A stretch of DNA of 64,000 bases from Paracoccaceae bacterium. Its GTDB lineage: Bacteria > Pseudomonadota > Alphaproteobacteria > Rhodobacterales > Rhodobacteraceae. The notes below the pieces were generated by a model, which worked only from the letters and a program-made list of their open reading frames with translations, searched no databases and was not told where the DNA came from. Numbering within the stretch: the stretch's first letter is position 1; each line of letters begins with the position of its first letter. Position numbers and translations under genes: made by a program. Positions 10,503 to 19,557 of this stretch are shown in pieces. The stretch covers positions 124,001-188,000 of the forward strand of contig JAOGIM010000001.1 in the NCBI GenBank assembly GCA_028150825.1. The letters are read 5' to 3'.

Positions 10503-11417
10503 GTGCAAAAAGCCTCTAAAATTGCCAGTCTGAATTGGTTGCCCGTAATCCTACTGGGTTTAATATGGGTCAGCTCATTTATGGTGGTTGAACTGGCGCT
10601 GAACCAGCTAATACCCCTCTTGTTAGTAGCATGTAGGATGAATTTCGGCGGGACCATGAGCCTTATAATCTGGGGTTCTTTAGGGTGGAAGCTATATCAA
10701 ATTACCCGACGCCTTATGCTACCCTTGTTAGCAATCGGAATGCTGAATGCTGAATGCTGAATGCTAAATTACCGTATCAATTGATAAGCTGAGGCAACTT
10801 CACGTCACATCTGAGTTCGCAGGTGTCGCAATGGCGACAGTTGGCCCTATCATGTTGCCATTGGCACATATATTTATACCTGGTGAGAAAATGCCATTGC
10901 ATCGTTTTGTTGGATTTACAATTGACTTTGCTGGCGTTTTGATTCTGGGTGTCCACTAGGTTTTTGTATGAACCGGGTCTAATCTGGAATAGCTTGGGCA
11001 TTTGACCTGTTTCATTGCCACATCTTGTTATGCGTGCAGTGCGACTATTACCCGCCGCATACCACCTATTGACCAAGTCGGACTAGTCAATGTGCCATTG
11101 ATTATAGCGGCGTTCTAAAATGACGGTTGCGCCAAATTATAGCACTCCTACGACCTTTGAAGGATCGTAATACACTTGTCAAGGTTACCACTTTGGGCTT
11201 TATACCTATGACATGCGCTGCATTTCATCATCCGCGGTGTAGGCCCAATATTTTTAAGTTTGGCAAATTAGCAAGTACCTCTCTGGTTGTTATTTTGGGA
11301 ATTTTTATTTTGAAAGAACAATTTTATTTCGTCCCAGTGATCGCTATCGCTTCGATCCTTTTTGGCTTCAGCCTTATCCAGTACAGCGCCTCAAAAAGCT
11401 TTTTTTGTTCGTACTGA
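10503..11417 (+). pseudogene. EamA/DMT-family transporter pseudogene (copy 1)
   Basis: A decayed ten-helix drug/metabolite exporter. The first part (LPVILLGLIWVSSFMVVELALNQ, GTG start at 10503) is in frame 1 up to base 10760. Translation of 10813-10959 in another frame gives the middle helices (EFAGVAMATVGPIMLPLAHI, then GFTIDFAGVLILGV). The final helices appear at 11190-11417 (STSLVVILGIFILKEQFYF). The frame is broken first by a 14-base expansion of a 7-base repeat; just after it, a conserved tryptophan codon has become TGA in the run LPYQLIS-stop. Family recognition is good, and the gene cannot make a full protein. Confidence 0.85.
10738..10765 (+). repeat. Four-copy 7-bp tandem repeat GAATGCT
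   Basis: GAATGCT occurs four times head to tail inside the EamA pseudogene. Removing two copies (14 bases) restores a continuous family-like reading (AIGMLNAKLPYQLIS). Seven is not a multiple of three, so the expansion itself shifts the frame. This points to slipped-strand replication as the lesion. Confidence 0.92.
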
Positions 11418-11551
11418 CCAAGGCGCATTAAAGCCAGAGGTATTTTCCAGTTCACTCGTCAATAAATACCTGCAATAGTTTCAGAACGCACTCATGATCG
11501 AGCTTTAAAAATAAAGAGAGCGGCACACGATTTCAAGTATGAGGATTTTAA

Positions 11552-12643
11552 ATGACGACTGCAGAAGACAGGCTAAACCTACTTCGCCAGATCATGGCGC
11601 AGGAAAATGTAACCCTCGTTACCCTTGGACCGGGTGCACACATGCAATGGCTTCTTGGCTTTCACCCCCATGCGGACGAACGCCCTTGCCTTCTATGCAT
11701 CAGCCACAATGGATCTGCTTTTTTAATGCCCGCGCTTAATGCCGAAGGAATACGAGAAAGTACCGACCTAACATTTTATGAATGGGACGATGCAGCGGGT
11801 CCGAACAGCGCGCTACAACACCTTTTGACAGATCTTAAAGTAGGCGGAAAGGCGAACCTTGCCCTAGATGAAACAATGCGGGCTGATTTTGCCGCTCTTA
11901 TTCAAAAGGCTTTGCCGCAGGCCAGAAGACAGTTTTTGACGTCAACTGTAGGAGCTTTGCGCATGCGCAAGGATGATGACGAATACAAACGCCTTAAGCG
12001 CAATGCAAAGATTGCAGATAATGCGATGCAGGCAGCATGGCAGGTGCTCAAGGCTGGCATGCGTGAAAATGACGTTGCAGCAGTTATTCAAAAATCCTTT
12101 GCAGATCAAGGTGCGGAAGCCAAATTCCATATTATTGGAGCTTCAAAAAATGGTGCCTATCCACATCATCAGACTGGCGACACGATCCTGAAAGAAGGTG
12201 ATGCACTCGTGATGGATATCGGTGGCACAAGTGAAGGCTATTTCAGCGATATCACGCGCATGGTCGTCTTGAGTGAGCCACCAGAGGGTTATAATCTCAT
12301 TCACCAGACTGTTGATCGCGCTGTCAAGGCCGCGTTACAAGCGGCTAGACCCGGCGTACGCGCCTGCAATGTCGACGCGGCTGCACGTGGTGTCATTACA
12401 GATGCGGGATACGGCGAATATTTTGTGCATCGCACAGGCCATGGCCTTGGCAGCGAAGTTCACGAACAACCCTATCTCACCTCAACATCTGAAACAGTAC
12501 TAGAGGAAGGTATGGTATTTTCAATTGAACCGGGTATTTATTTACCAGGTCGCTTTGGCGTCAGACTAGAAGAAATCGTTATTCTGCGCTCAGACGGCCC
12601 AGAAATACTTTCGGAGTTACCGCGAACTTTGAACATCCTTTAA
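11552..12643 (+). CDS. M24-family Xaa-Pro peptidase
   Basis: A 363-residue metallopeptidase of the creatinase / Xaa-Pro dipeptidase fold. The N-terminal creatinase-like domain (residues 5-130) precedes the pita-bread catalytic domain. The five dinuclear metal ligands are visible: two aspartates in MDIGGTSEGYFSDITRM, the histidine in HRTGHGLGSEVHE, and glutamates in SIEPGIYLPG and GVRLEEIV. It probably trims peptides with a proline in the second position in the cytoplasm. It stands alone on the plus strand after the EamA pseudogene and is convergent with glmM. The exact specificity is not known. Confidence 0.92.
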   Translation: MTTAEDRLNLLRQIMAQENVTLVTLGPGAHMQWLLGFHPHADERPCLLCISHNGSAFLMPALNAEGIRESTDLTFYEWDDAAGPNSALQHLLTDLKVGGKANLALDETMRADFAALIQKALPQARRQFLTSTVGALRMRKDDDEYKRLKRNAKIADNAMQAAWQVLKAGMRENDVAAVIQKSFADQGAEAKFHIIGASKNGAYPHHQTGDTILKEGDALVMDIGGTSEGYFSDITRMVVLSEPPEGYNLIHQTVDRAVKAALQAARPGVRACNVDAAARGVITDAGYGEYFVHRTGHGLGSEVHEQPYLTSTSETVLEEGMVFSIEPGIYLPGRFGVRLEEIVILRSDGPEILSELPRTLNIL

Positions 12644-12755
12644 AAACACAATGCACAACTTCGATGACCTAAAATTTACCTAATTTTTGGTTAATTTTTG
12701 ATGTTACCGATGCACTGTATTCTAAGCCAACATTTAGCCATCTTCATATAGTCCA

Positions 12756-12782
12756 CGATTTATAGGTCCTGAGCCTAAATCG
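12756..12782 (-). terminator. Stem-loop spanning the glmM stop codon
   Basis: cgatttatagg and cctaaatcg form a nine-pair stem with one bulged base around a seven-base loop, and the glmM stop codon lies within the stem. It could end transcription between glmM and the convergent M24 gene. No T run follows, so this is a tentative call. Confidence 0.35.
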
Positions 12783-14124
12783 CGCATGCCTCAGTCACCG
12801 ACCGAACAACATCATCGACCACTTGGTGCAGGAGAGTATCACTTTCGCATTCGGCCATGACTCGTATAAGGGGTTCAGTACCTGATTTTCGAATAAGCAA
12901 ACGGCCCTTTCCGTGTAAGCTGCCTTCAGCATGGCTAATGGCCTGTTTCACACTGTGCATTTCCAGTGGATCTCGGCCTAACATGTAACGAACATTTTTT
13001 AAAAGCTGGGGAACGGGTTGAAAAACACCCAAAAGCTGGCTTGCCGGTTGACCAGTACGGATAATTTCTGCCAAAAATTGTAACCCTGCCATCAACCCAT
13101 CGCCAGTCGTGGAATAATCGCTCATCACAATATGTCCGGACTGTTCTCCACCAAGATTAAATCCACCTTCGCGCATTCTCTCAACGACGTATCGATCACC
13201 AACTTTCGTACGCTCAAGGGAAATTCCTTGAGCGTTCAAATATCGTTCAAGCCCCAGGTTAGACATCACAGTTGTTACTAGAGCCTGCCCATTCAGCCTG
13301 TCCTCGCCAGCCCATCTTTGCGCCAATAGCGCCATAAGCTGGTCACCGTCGGCAACCTTGCCATACTCATCAATGATGATCAGACGATCCGCATCACCGT
13401 CTAGACACAATCCGACGTCTGCATTGTGCACAATCACTGTTTCAGCTGCAATCTGGGGATATATCGAACCGCATTTAGCATTAATATTGCGTCCGTTAGG
13501 GCTGACCCCAATTGGGATAACCTCAGCACCAAGCTCCCATAAAACTTCAGGAGCTGCCCGATAAGCAGCCCCATTGGCACAGTCAATCACAACCTTTATT
13601 CCGTCCAGACGCATGCCAGCGGGGAAAGTTGATTTTGCCCGCTCTACATAGCGAAATAATCCATCATCAATTCTTTGCGCCCGCCCAATTTTATCCGAGG
13701 GTGCCAGTTTAAATCCAATTTCCAGAAGCTCTTGGATCTCACTCTCAACCTGATCGGATAATTTAAATCCATCGGGACCAAAAAGTTTAATGCCATTATC
13801 ACGAAACTGATTGTGGCTTGCAGATACCATAATACCCAGATCCGCCCGCATTGAAGGTGTCAGTAACCCCACCGCCGGCGTTGGGACAGGTCCAAGAAGC
13901 AATACATCCATCCCAGCAGAAGTTAACCCTGCAGTAAGAGCATTTTCAAACATGTAGCCAGATTGACGGGTATCTTTTCCGATCACAACGCGTTTGGCAT
14001 GGGCGGATTTCGTACCAAAGTAATTACCAACCGCCGCGCCTAGTCGCAACGCTATTTCCGCAGTCATGGGGTACGCATTCGCTTCGCCTCGAACACCATC
14101 TGTTCCAAATATGCTATGTCCCAT
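12775..14124 (-). CDS. glmM: Phosphoglucosamine mutase
   Basis: GlmM converts glucosamine-6-phosphate to glucosamine-1-phosphate on the way to UDP-GlcNAc for peptidoglycan and lipopolysaccharide. The start at [13 protein letters not shown] gives 449 residues, the family length; the track start is ten codons too far upstream. The active-site phosphoserine is in [15 protein letters not shown], the metal-binding loop is [11 protein letters not shown], the sugar-binding loop is GGEQSGHIV, and the phosphate-binding loop is [12 protein letters not shown]. The start overlaps the folP stop by one base, so the genes are coupled. Confidence 0.97.
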   Translation of the reverse strand: MGHSIFGTDGVRGEANAYPMTAEIALRLGAAVGNYFGTKSAHAKRVVIGKDTRQSGYMFENALTAGLTSAGMDVLLLGPVPTPAVGLLTPSMRADLGIMVSASHNQFRDNGIKLFGPDGFKLSDQVESEIQELLEIGFKLAPSDKIGRAQRIDDGLFRYVERAKSTFPAGMRLDGIKVVIDCANGAAYRAAPEVLWELGAEVIPIGVSPNGRNINAKCGSIYPQIAAETVIVHNADVGLCLDGDADRLIIIDEYGKVADGDQLMALLAQRWAGEDRLNGQALVTTVMSNLGLERYLNAQGISLERTKVGDRYVVERMREGGFNLGGEQSGHIVMSDYSTTGDGLMAGLQFLAEIIRTGQPASQLLGVFQPVPQLLKNVRYMLGRDPLEMHSVKQAISHAEGSLHGKGRLLIRKSGTEPLIRVMAECESDTLLHQVVDDVVRSVTEACAI

Positions 14125-15134
14125 TACTTTATCCCAAACATAATCGTTTGCCACATGTCAAAAGCCTGTCGCGTTTCTCTCACATCGTGAACCCTAAATA
14201 TTTGCACTCCCTGCGAAACTCCAGTTAAAGCCGCAGAAACAGACCCAATAACCCTGCCTTCTGCTACATTTTCTTGGGTGATTTTACCAATAAATCCTTT
14301 ACGTGATACCCCAAGAAGTAAAGGCACACCCAGACTGTGAAAAAGCGAAATTTTATTCAGCAAAGCAAGATTGTGCGCCATTGTCTTGCCAAAACCAATG
14401 CCAGGGTCAGCAATGATGCAATTGCGAGCAATCCCTTGCCTGTTCAGACGATTGATCTGATCATCGAGAAAGTCATAAACATCCAAGACAACATCGTCAT
14501 ACAGAGGATTATCTTGCATCGTTTCCGGAAGTCCCTGCGAATGCATAACACAGACAGGCAAATTTTCTTTGGCACAAAAGGGTGCAAGATCGGGGTCAAA
14601 TGTAAGGCCGGAGACATCGTTGACAAGCGCAGCACCACTTTCAACAGCGGCTCGGGCAACAGCGGCTTTGCGAGTATCTATAGAGACTGCGACTTTTGTT
14701 TTAGCACAAATGTTGCGAATGACTGAGGCAGTCCTTTTAATTTCAAGAGCGGCAGATATTTTTTTGGCGCCCGGTCGAGTTGATTCACCACCAACATCGA
14801 TAATGTCTGCACCATTTTGCAACATATTTTCTGCCTGAAACACTGCACTTGCAGGATCGTCAAAACTTCCACCATCAGAAAAACTATCGGGTGTTACATT
14901 TAAGACGCCCATAATACAGCAGTTTGTTAATTCCATTCCAGCCAATTTGGGCCTTGGATCGACAAGCCGATTCAGCCACTTTTGCGGTAATTCTTTCGCC
15001 GGGATCATCTCGGAGGGCTTACCTCGCGCAAGCCGCTCAACTGAGTTAAACCACAGCCGGCCCTGCCCAAGAAAGAACGCGTCTTTCGGTTTATCCACAT
15101 TAGATATCAGAATTGGTCTGAAGTAATCCTTCAT
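14124..15134 (-). CDS. folP: Dihydropteroate synthase
   Basis: FolP joins dihydropterin pyrophosphate to 4-aminobenzoate in folate synthesis and is the sulfonamide target. The TIM-barrel signatures are clear: [16 protein letters not shown] (pterin site), [43 protein letters not shown], and [15 protein letters not shown]. About 80 extra N-terminal residues (YFRPILIS...) precede the barrel, as is usual in Rhodobacterales. I use the ATG at 15134 (MKDYFRPI) and not the TTG six codons upstream. It lies in the order folB-folP-glmM on the minus strand. Confidence 0.95.
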   Translation of the reverse strand: MKDYFRPILISNVDKPKDAFFLGQGRLWFNSVERLARGKPSEMIPAKELPQKWLNRLVDPRPKLAGMELTNCCIMGVLNVTPDSFSDGGSFDDPASAVFQAENMLQNGADIIDVGGESTRPGAKKISAALEIKRTASVIRNICAKTKVAVSIDTRKAAVARAAVESGAALVNDVSGLTFDPDLAPFCAKENLPVCVMHSQGLPETMQDNPLYDDVVLDVYDFLDDQINRLNRQGIARNCIIADPGIGFGKTMAHNLALLNKISLFHSLGVPLLLGVSRKGFIGKITQENVAEGRVIGSVSAALTGVSQGVQIFRVHDVRETRQAFDMWQTIMFGIK

Positions 15135-15172
15135 AAGTTGCTCTTGCCGCAAAAGCCAACAGTTTGCAACAA

Positions 15173-16093
15173 TTACAAAGCATCTCGTTCAAGTGAAAGC
15201 GCTCGGATGGTAAAATTTTGCTCTTCAGTCATAAAGTCGCCCAAAACTTGAAGCTCTTTCGCTTGTAACCTTTGTGCCAACCAAGATGCCAAGGCAACAG
15301 TGTCAGCGACCGGAAATGATGGGGCCTGTGTTGCGTCAAGAACCATTTTAGAGGGCGCCCAAACGCTTATTTTATCATTTTTCATCGCCCAATCGAGCTC
15401 TGTTTTAGTTTCAATAACCATACAACGATTATCCCGTGACGCGAGCATCCAAGCATTTTGCTCAATTGCCAACAACTCGATTCGGCGGTCTACTAATGCG
15501 TGCGCGGTCAAAGTGGGTACTTTCTCTGGCAAACCAACACAAAGCACACTTGGGCTAATATGAGCACTAAGATCATCTAACCAGCGAACAAGATTTTTCG
15601 AATTGATCGCAGCATTGCTAAGATAAATAATGCCTGGTTGCGGCGTATCTATTGCTTCAATCGTACTATCTTTTGCGAGATCATCTTTACTGCGAACAAT
15701 CTCAACTCCCAAAGCACCCGGCCCACGATCGAGCTTTTCGATACGAACAAAAGTTCGTATGGCCTGAGGCTCTTGCAAAATTCGCTCTGCCACGCGCGCT
15801 GCCAATGTTTCCAAAAGATTAAATCGTTCTACCGTCAACTCAAAGGCAATCGCTTCTGTGACCTTGTCATAGGACAATATCCGATCTACGTCATCGCCTA
15901 CTAAATGCGCAGGACGAACTTCAACAACGATATTAAAACAGACCCTCTGAGTGGTTCCTCGCTCTTGCTGAAATGCTCCAATTTCGACTTCTACTGTATG
16001 ATCACGCAGTGAAATTCGATCATAGGCCGTCAGTGAGCTCGCCTCTGCGCGCTCTACGGGATGTTCAAACGCCAACCGAATTTCATTTGTCAT
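15173..16093 (-). CDS. folB: Dihydroneopterin aldolase with a C-terminal extra domain
   Basis: Residues about 20-135 form a FolB domain: YDRISLRDHTVEVEIGAFQQER, with the catalytic-site glutamate and the later RFNLLETLAARVAERIL and VRIEKLDRGPGALGVEI. FolB cleaves dihydroneopterin to hydroxymethyl-dihydropterin. The remaining roughly 170 residues are not part of a normal FolB (about 120 residues). They resemble, weakly, the C-terminus of amino-acid-kinase-fold proteins (WAPSKMVL, then PSFPVADTVALASWLAQRL). The fused form seems common in Rhodobacterales. The gene leads folB-folP-glmM, so the extra domain may act on folate or a related pterin. Confidence 0.88.
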   Translation of the reverse strand: MTNEIRLAFEHPVERAEASSLTAYDRISLRDHTVEVEIGAFQQERGTTQRVCFNIVVEVRPAHLVGDDVDRILSYDKVTEAIAFELTVERFNLLETLAARVAERILQEPQAIRTFVRIEKLDRGPGALGVEIVRSKDDLAKDSTIEAIDTPQPGIIYLSNAAINSKNLVRWLDDLSAHISPSVLCVGLPEKVPTLTAHALVDRRIELLAIEQNAWMLASRDNRCMVIETKTELDWAMKNDKISVWAPSKMVLDATQAPSFPVADTVALASWLAQRLQAKELQVLGDFMTEEQNFTIRALSLERDAL

Positions 16094-16205
16094 TGCTGAC
16101 AGCCCTTAATTGCAAAGCATGATCTAAGCTACAGGTTTTTCTCCTAATCTCACAATCCATGCACGTCATTTTGGGCTTCAACTGCGGCATTTCACGTCAA
16201 TCCTC

Positions 16206-16850
16206 TCAATTCTGAGAGTCCAAATTCACATCTGTATAAAAATAATGCTGGCCAATAGATGCCGTTTTGTGAAACTTTTTTGACCAACGTGGAGACACGT
16301 TTTGACTATGGTAAAAGGTTGCGCCAGTCGTCAATTTCCTAGGAGCACCGCGCAACATAATTTTTGCTATTTTACCTGAAATTTCAAAGGCTTGTTTTTC
16401 ATCCACGATTTCAAATCGACCATCACACATATAGCTAAACTGACACTTGTGTCGCTTGGAACTGCCTTGATTGACAACTCCGCAAACAGAATTTGGGAAA
16501 TCCTTACTATCCATACGGTTTAAGATAACTTCCGCTACTGCGAACTGTCCCTTAATGCTTTCACCGCGTGCCTCAAAATAGAGCGCTTGCGCTAAACAAT
16601 ACCATTGCTTCCCTCCTTTTTGCATCGGCAAAAGGTTCAAATGGCTTTCCGAATAAATTCTATTGTGATCCAAGTTTGTTGCGCTGATTAGCCATTTTAA
16701 TCGCAATTTTGGCATATCGGCGCGATACTTCTGATCCAAATTAAAAATATCATTAATCACAGCCTTGTTGGCATCAGACATAGCAATATTTGGCAGTAAG
16801 ACACTTAAAATTGTCAATTTGATTAAATTCAATAAAATACGGAATGACAT
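16206..16850 (-). CDS. Cell wall hydrolase, SleB family
   Basis: A secreted or periplasmic hydrolase of the SleB/Hydrolase_2 fold, which in spore formers is a peptidoglycan lytic transglycosylase. The domain starts at about residue 85 of 214 with the family motif [13 protein letters not shown], containing the catalytic glutamate, followed by [13 protein letters not shown], the paired cysteine motif VCGVVNQG ... CQFSYMCDG, and [14 protein letters not shown] prefer the ATG at 16850, since it gives a good signal peptide ([20 protein letters not shown]); the track start 13 codons upstream is possible. It follows ppdK on the same strand with a 75-base gap. Confidence 0.88.
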   Translation of the reverse strand: MSFRILLNLIKLTILSVLLPNIAMSDANKAVINDIFNLDQKYRADMPKLRLKWLISATNLDHNRIYSESHLNLLPMQKGGKQWYCLAQALYFEARGESIKGQFAVAEVILNRMDSKDFPNSVCGVVNQGSSKRHKCQFSYMCDGRFEIVDEKQAFEISGKIAKIMLRGAPRKLTTGATFYHSQNVSPRWSKKFHKTASIGQHYFYTDVNLDSQN

Positions 16851-16925
16851 AACGTCTATTTTCGTCTCGCTAGGCTTCTCAAAGGCCATTAGATCAGCCT
16901 TGTCACTACAAATATTTGAGCCTGC

Positions 16926-19466
16926 TTATGACGTTCGACTAGAGATTGCAAGCTGGGCAGCGGCTAGGCGGGCAACTGGCACACGAAATGGCGAACAAGA
17001 CACATAATCAAAGCCGTATGTTCGACAAAAGGCAATAGCTTCAGGACTTCCACCATGCTCGCCACAAATTGAAACAACGATCTCAGGATTAGCCTTTCTT
17101 GCGCGTTCGACGCCCAGCATCAAAAGTTCACCAACGCCATCCGTATCCAGCGTATGAAACGGATCTTCTGGAAAGACCTCTTGCTGAACATAGGCGGCCA
17201 TAAATCGACCCGCATCATCACGCGATAGACCGTACGTCATTTGGGTCAGGTCGTTTGTTCCAAAGCTTAGGAATGACGAGTTCGAGGCTATTTCATTTGC
17301 GCGCAGCGCTGCCCTAGGCGTTTCAACCATCACACCAAGCTTGAAATCAAAATCTACGCCCTTCTTAGTCCGCACATCTGCTGCAACAGCTTCGATGCGA
17401 GATTTCACAAGTTCCACTTCACGCTTTGCGCTAACCAAAGGGATCATAATTTCTGGGATAATTAGTTCCCTGTCATGGCTAGCTTCTATTGTCGCCTCAA
17501 AAATCGCACGCACTTGCATTTCATAGATTTCAGGGACAGTAATTCCAAGACGAACTCCTCGAAGGCCGAGCATGGGATTATATTCTTTCATGCTCTCTAC
17601 GCGCCGCGTGACATCTGATAGAGGAAGGTCCAGCGCCTCAGCGAGGTCGCGCAAACCTGCCCGATCAGATGGCAAAAATTCATGCAATGGTGGATCAAAC
17701 AAACGGATACAGACCGGCATAGCCTCCATAATACGGAATAGCTCCATAAAATCAGCTTTCTGCATTGGCAAAAGACGATCCAGAACCGCCTCGCGTTCAG
17801 TGCGAGTATTAGCAAATATCATTTCCTGCATGACCGTCATGCGATCTGCTTGAAAAAACATATGTTCCGTCCGGCAAAGTCCTATGCCGCGAGCACTAAA
17901 ATTACGCGCCGTTTGGGCATCAGCAGCCGTATCTGCGTTGGCTCTTATTTCGATGTCACATGCCTCCTCTGCCCATTGCATCAAAGTTCGAAAAGGCTCC
18001 TCTAGAGACGCTTCTACCATCTTGCTCTGGCCAGCCAAGATCTGACCGTTGGTTCCATCGACCGTGATCATTTCACCTTCTTCAAAAATGCGCCCATCTC
18101 CTGAAAGAAGCTGTTTCTTTTGAATATGAAACCGAATTGAACTTGCACCAACAATACAAGGTACACCCATTCCCCGACCAATCACGGCCGCATGGCTGGT
18201 CATTCCACCACGTTCAGTCAAGACGGCGTTCGCGGCGTACATTCCGCGAATATCTTCAGGGCTAGTTTCACGTCTTACAAGGATACAGGGTTCTTCACGC
18301 GACTTGCATGCAAGAGCCGCCTCCGCTGTAAAAACGATCTGGCCCGAGGCGGCACCCGGACTTGCGGCAATACCACTACCAATCACATCTCGGTTTGCAT
18401 CTGGAGCTATTTGGCGATGCAGCAATTCCCCCAAAGCGTGCGGTTCGATACGCATCAAAGCCTCTTCTTTGGGGATAATACCCCAATCTGCCAATGAGAC
18501 TGCAATCCGAACGGCTGCAGGTGCGAGACGCGCAATTTTAATCCCGTCTAGAATATACAAATTTCCATCTTCTATCGTGAATTCGATTTGCATCTCTTCA
18601 CGCAAGCGATGGCGCATTAATTCAGCTTGTGCTTTTAAGGTCTCAAATATCTTGGGTGCGACTTCTTCCAAGGAATTACCGCGCGGATCCCGCGTCAGGT
18701 ATAGGGCGCCTTGTTCTTGGGCCAAGGCATCGCGCCACTGGCTTTGACGTCGGTATCTTCCAGTTATCTGTGGCATGCCTGTATCGCTATTGACCAATTG
18801 TAACACGCCCGAGCCACATTCTCCCTTGCCGATTCCATAGACCATTTTTTGGACGACCAACCCTAGCCCCGCATCGGTAGGCGCACCCTTAGCCTGGCGC
18901 AAAAGACGCGCGGTAGTACCTTCCCAGGCACGTGCCATAGAGCGTAAAACCTCAGCCAATTGTATAGATTTGTCCTGAGGAAAAGGTTCTTCCGTTTCAT
19001 TCTCATAGGCGCGTAAAGCCGCGATAACAGCCTCTTCGTCCTGACCATTGATGTGATCAAACATTTCAGGATCAAGGCGCGCAACATGCACTGAATAACC
19101 CTGCACAAAGCGCAAATAAATTTTAGCCGCAGCTTGTGACCCCAGCATTGCGGACAACTGCCCAAACCGCTCATCATTCATGCCGATATTCAAAACTGCC
19201 CCTGGACCACCCCAATCCGAACTTTCCGAAGAAGGTCGAACGCAAAGTAAATCATCTGTTTCAAAATTATCTAGGATTTTAACAATGCTAGGCACTTCGT
19301 TGGCAGCGATTTTGTGGACCATATCAAACGACAGCGCAACTGTACATGGAACGGGCAGATCAAGACGAACCAACCGCTGTAAACACTTTGCCCGTCCCCC
19401 ATGTGTGGGGGCCGTTATGGGCGCAGTTTGCGTTACTAAAGCAATGTTGGAACAGTTTTGCTGCAT
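16926..19466 (-). CDS. ppdK: Pyruvate, phosphate dikinase
   Basis: PPDK interconverts pyruvate, ATP and phosphate with phosphoenolpyruvate, AMP and pyrophosphate. Domain order is an N-terminal ATP-grasp region, the swivelling phosphohistidine domain with GGMTSHAAVIGRGMGVPCIVG, and a C-terminal PEP/pyruvate barrel with FGTNDLTQMTYGLSRDD and the catalytic cysteine in VSICGEHGG. At 846 residues it is a little shorter than the usual 880-900, and the N-terminus is of the shortened Roseobacter type. I start at MQQNCSN because AAAGG lies just upstream. The gene is in the conserved order glyQ-DUF6446-glyS-ppdK-sleB. Confidence 0.95.
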   Translation of the reverse strand: MQQNCSNIALVTQTAPITAPTHGGRAKCLQRLVRLDLPVPCTVALSFDMVHKIAANEVPSIVKILDNFETDDLLCVRPSSESSDWGGPGAVLNIGMNDERFGQLSAMLGSQAAAKIYLRFVQGYSVHVARLDPEMFDHINGQDEEAVIAALRAYENETEEPFPQDKSIQLAEVLRSMARAWEGTTARLLRQAKGAPTDAGLGLVVQKMVYGIGKGECGSGVLQLVNSDTGMPQITGRYRRQSQWRDALAQEQGALYLTRDPRGNSLEEVAPKIFETLKAQAELMRHRLREEMQIEFTIEDGNLYILDGIKIARLAPAAVRIAVSLADWGIIPKEEALMRIEPHALGELLHRQIAPDANRDVIGSGIAASPGAASGQIVFTAEAALACKSREEPCILVRRETSPEDIRGMYAANAVLTERGGMTSHAAVIGRGMGVPCIVGASSIRFHIQKKQLLSGDGRIFEEGEMITVDGTNGQILAGQSKMVEASLEEPFRTLMQWAEEACDIEIRANADTAADAQTARNFSARGIGLCRTEHMFFQADRMTVMQEMIFANTRTEREAVLDRLLPMQKADFMELFRIMEAMPVCIRLFDPPLHEFLPSDRAGLRDLAEALDLPLSDVTRRVESMKEYNPMLGLRGVRLGITVPEIYEMQVRAIFEATIEASHDRELIIPEIMIPLVSAKREVELVKSRIEAVAADVRTKKGVDFDFKLGVMVETPRAALRANEIASNSSFLSFGTNDLTQMTYGLSRDDAGRFMAAYVQQEVFPEDPFHTLDTDGVGELLMLGVERARKANPEIVVSICGEHGGSPEAIAFCRTYGFDYVSCSPFRVPVARLAAAQLAISSRTS

Positions 19467-19557
19467 TGCGGCACCTTTCATTCTTCACTGCAGCTTATAG
19501 CGAACATAGTTTTGATCAAGAAAAAGCTTGACCACTCTGGCATTGGCCTGAGTAGGC

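Noticed and set aside
10777-11076. 99-codon minus-strand ORF
   Set aside because: It is the shadow of the EamA pseudogene, whose helices read on the plus strand; the minus-strand protein is low in complexity and matches nothing.
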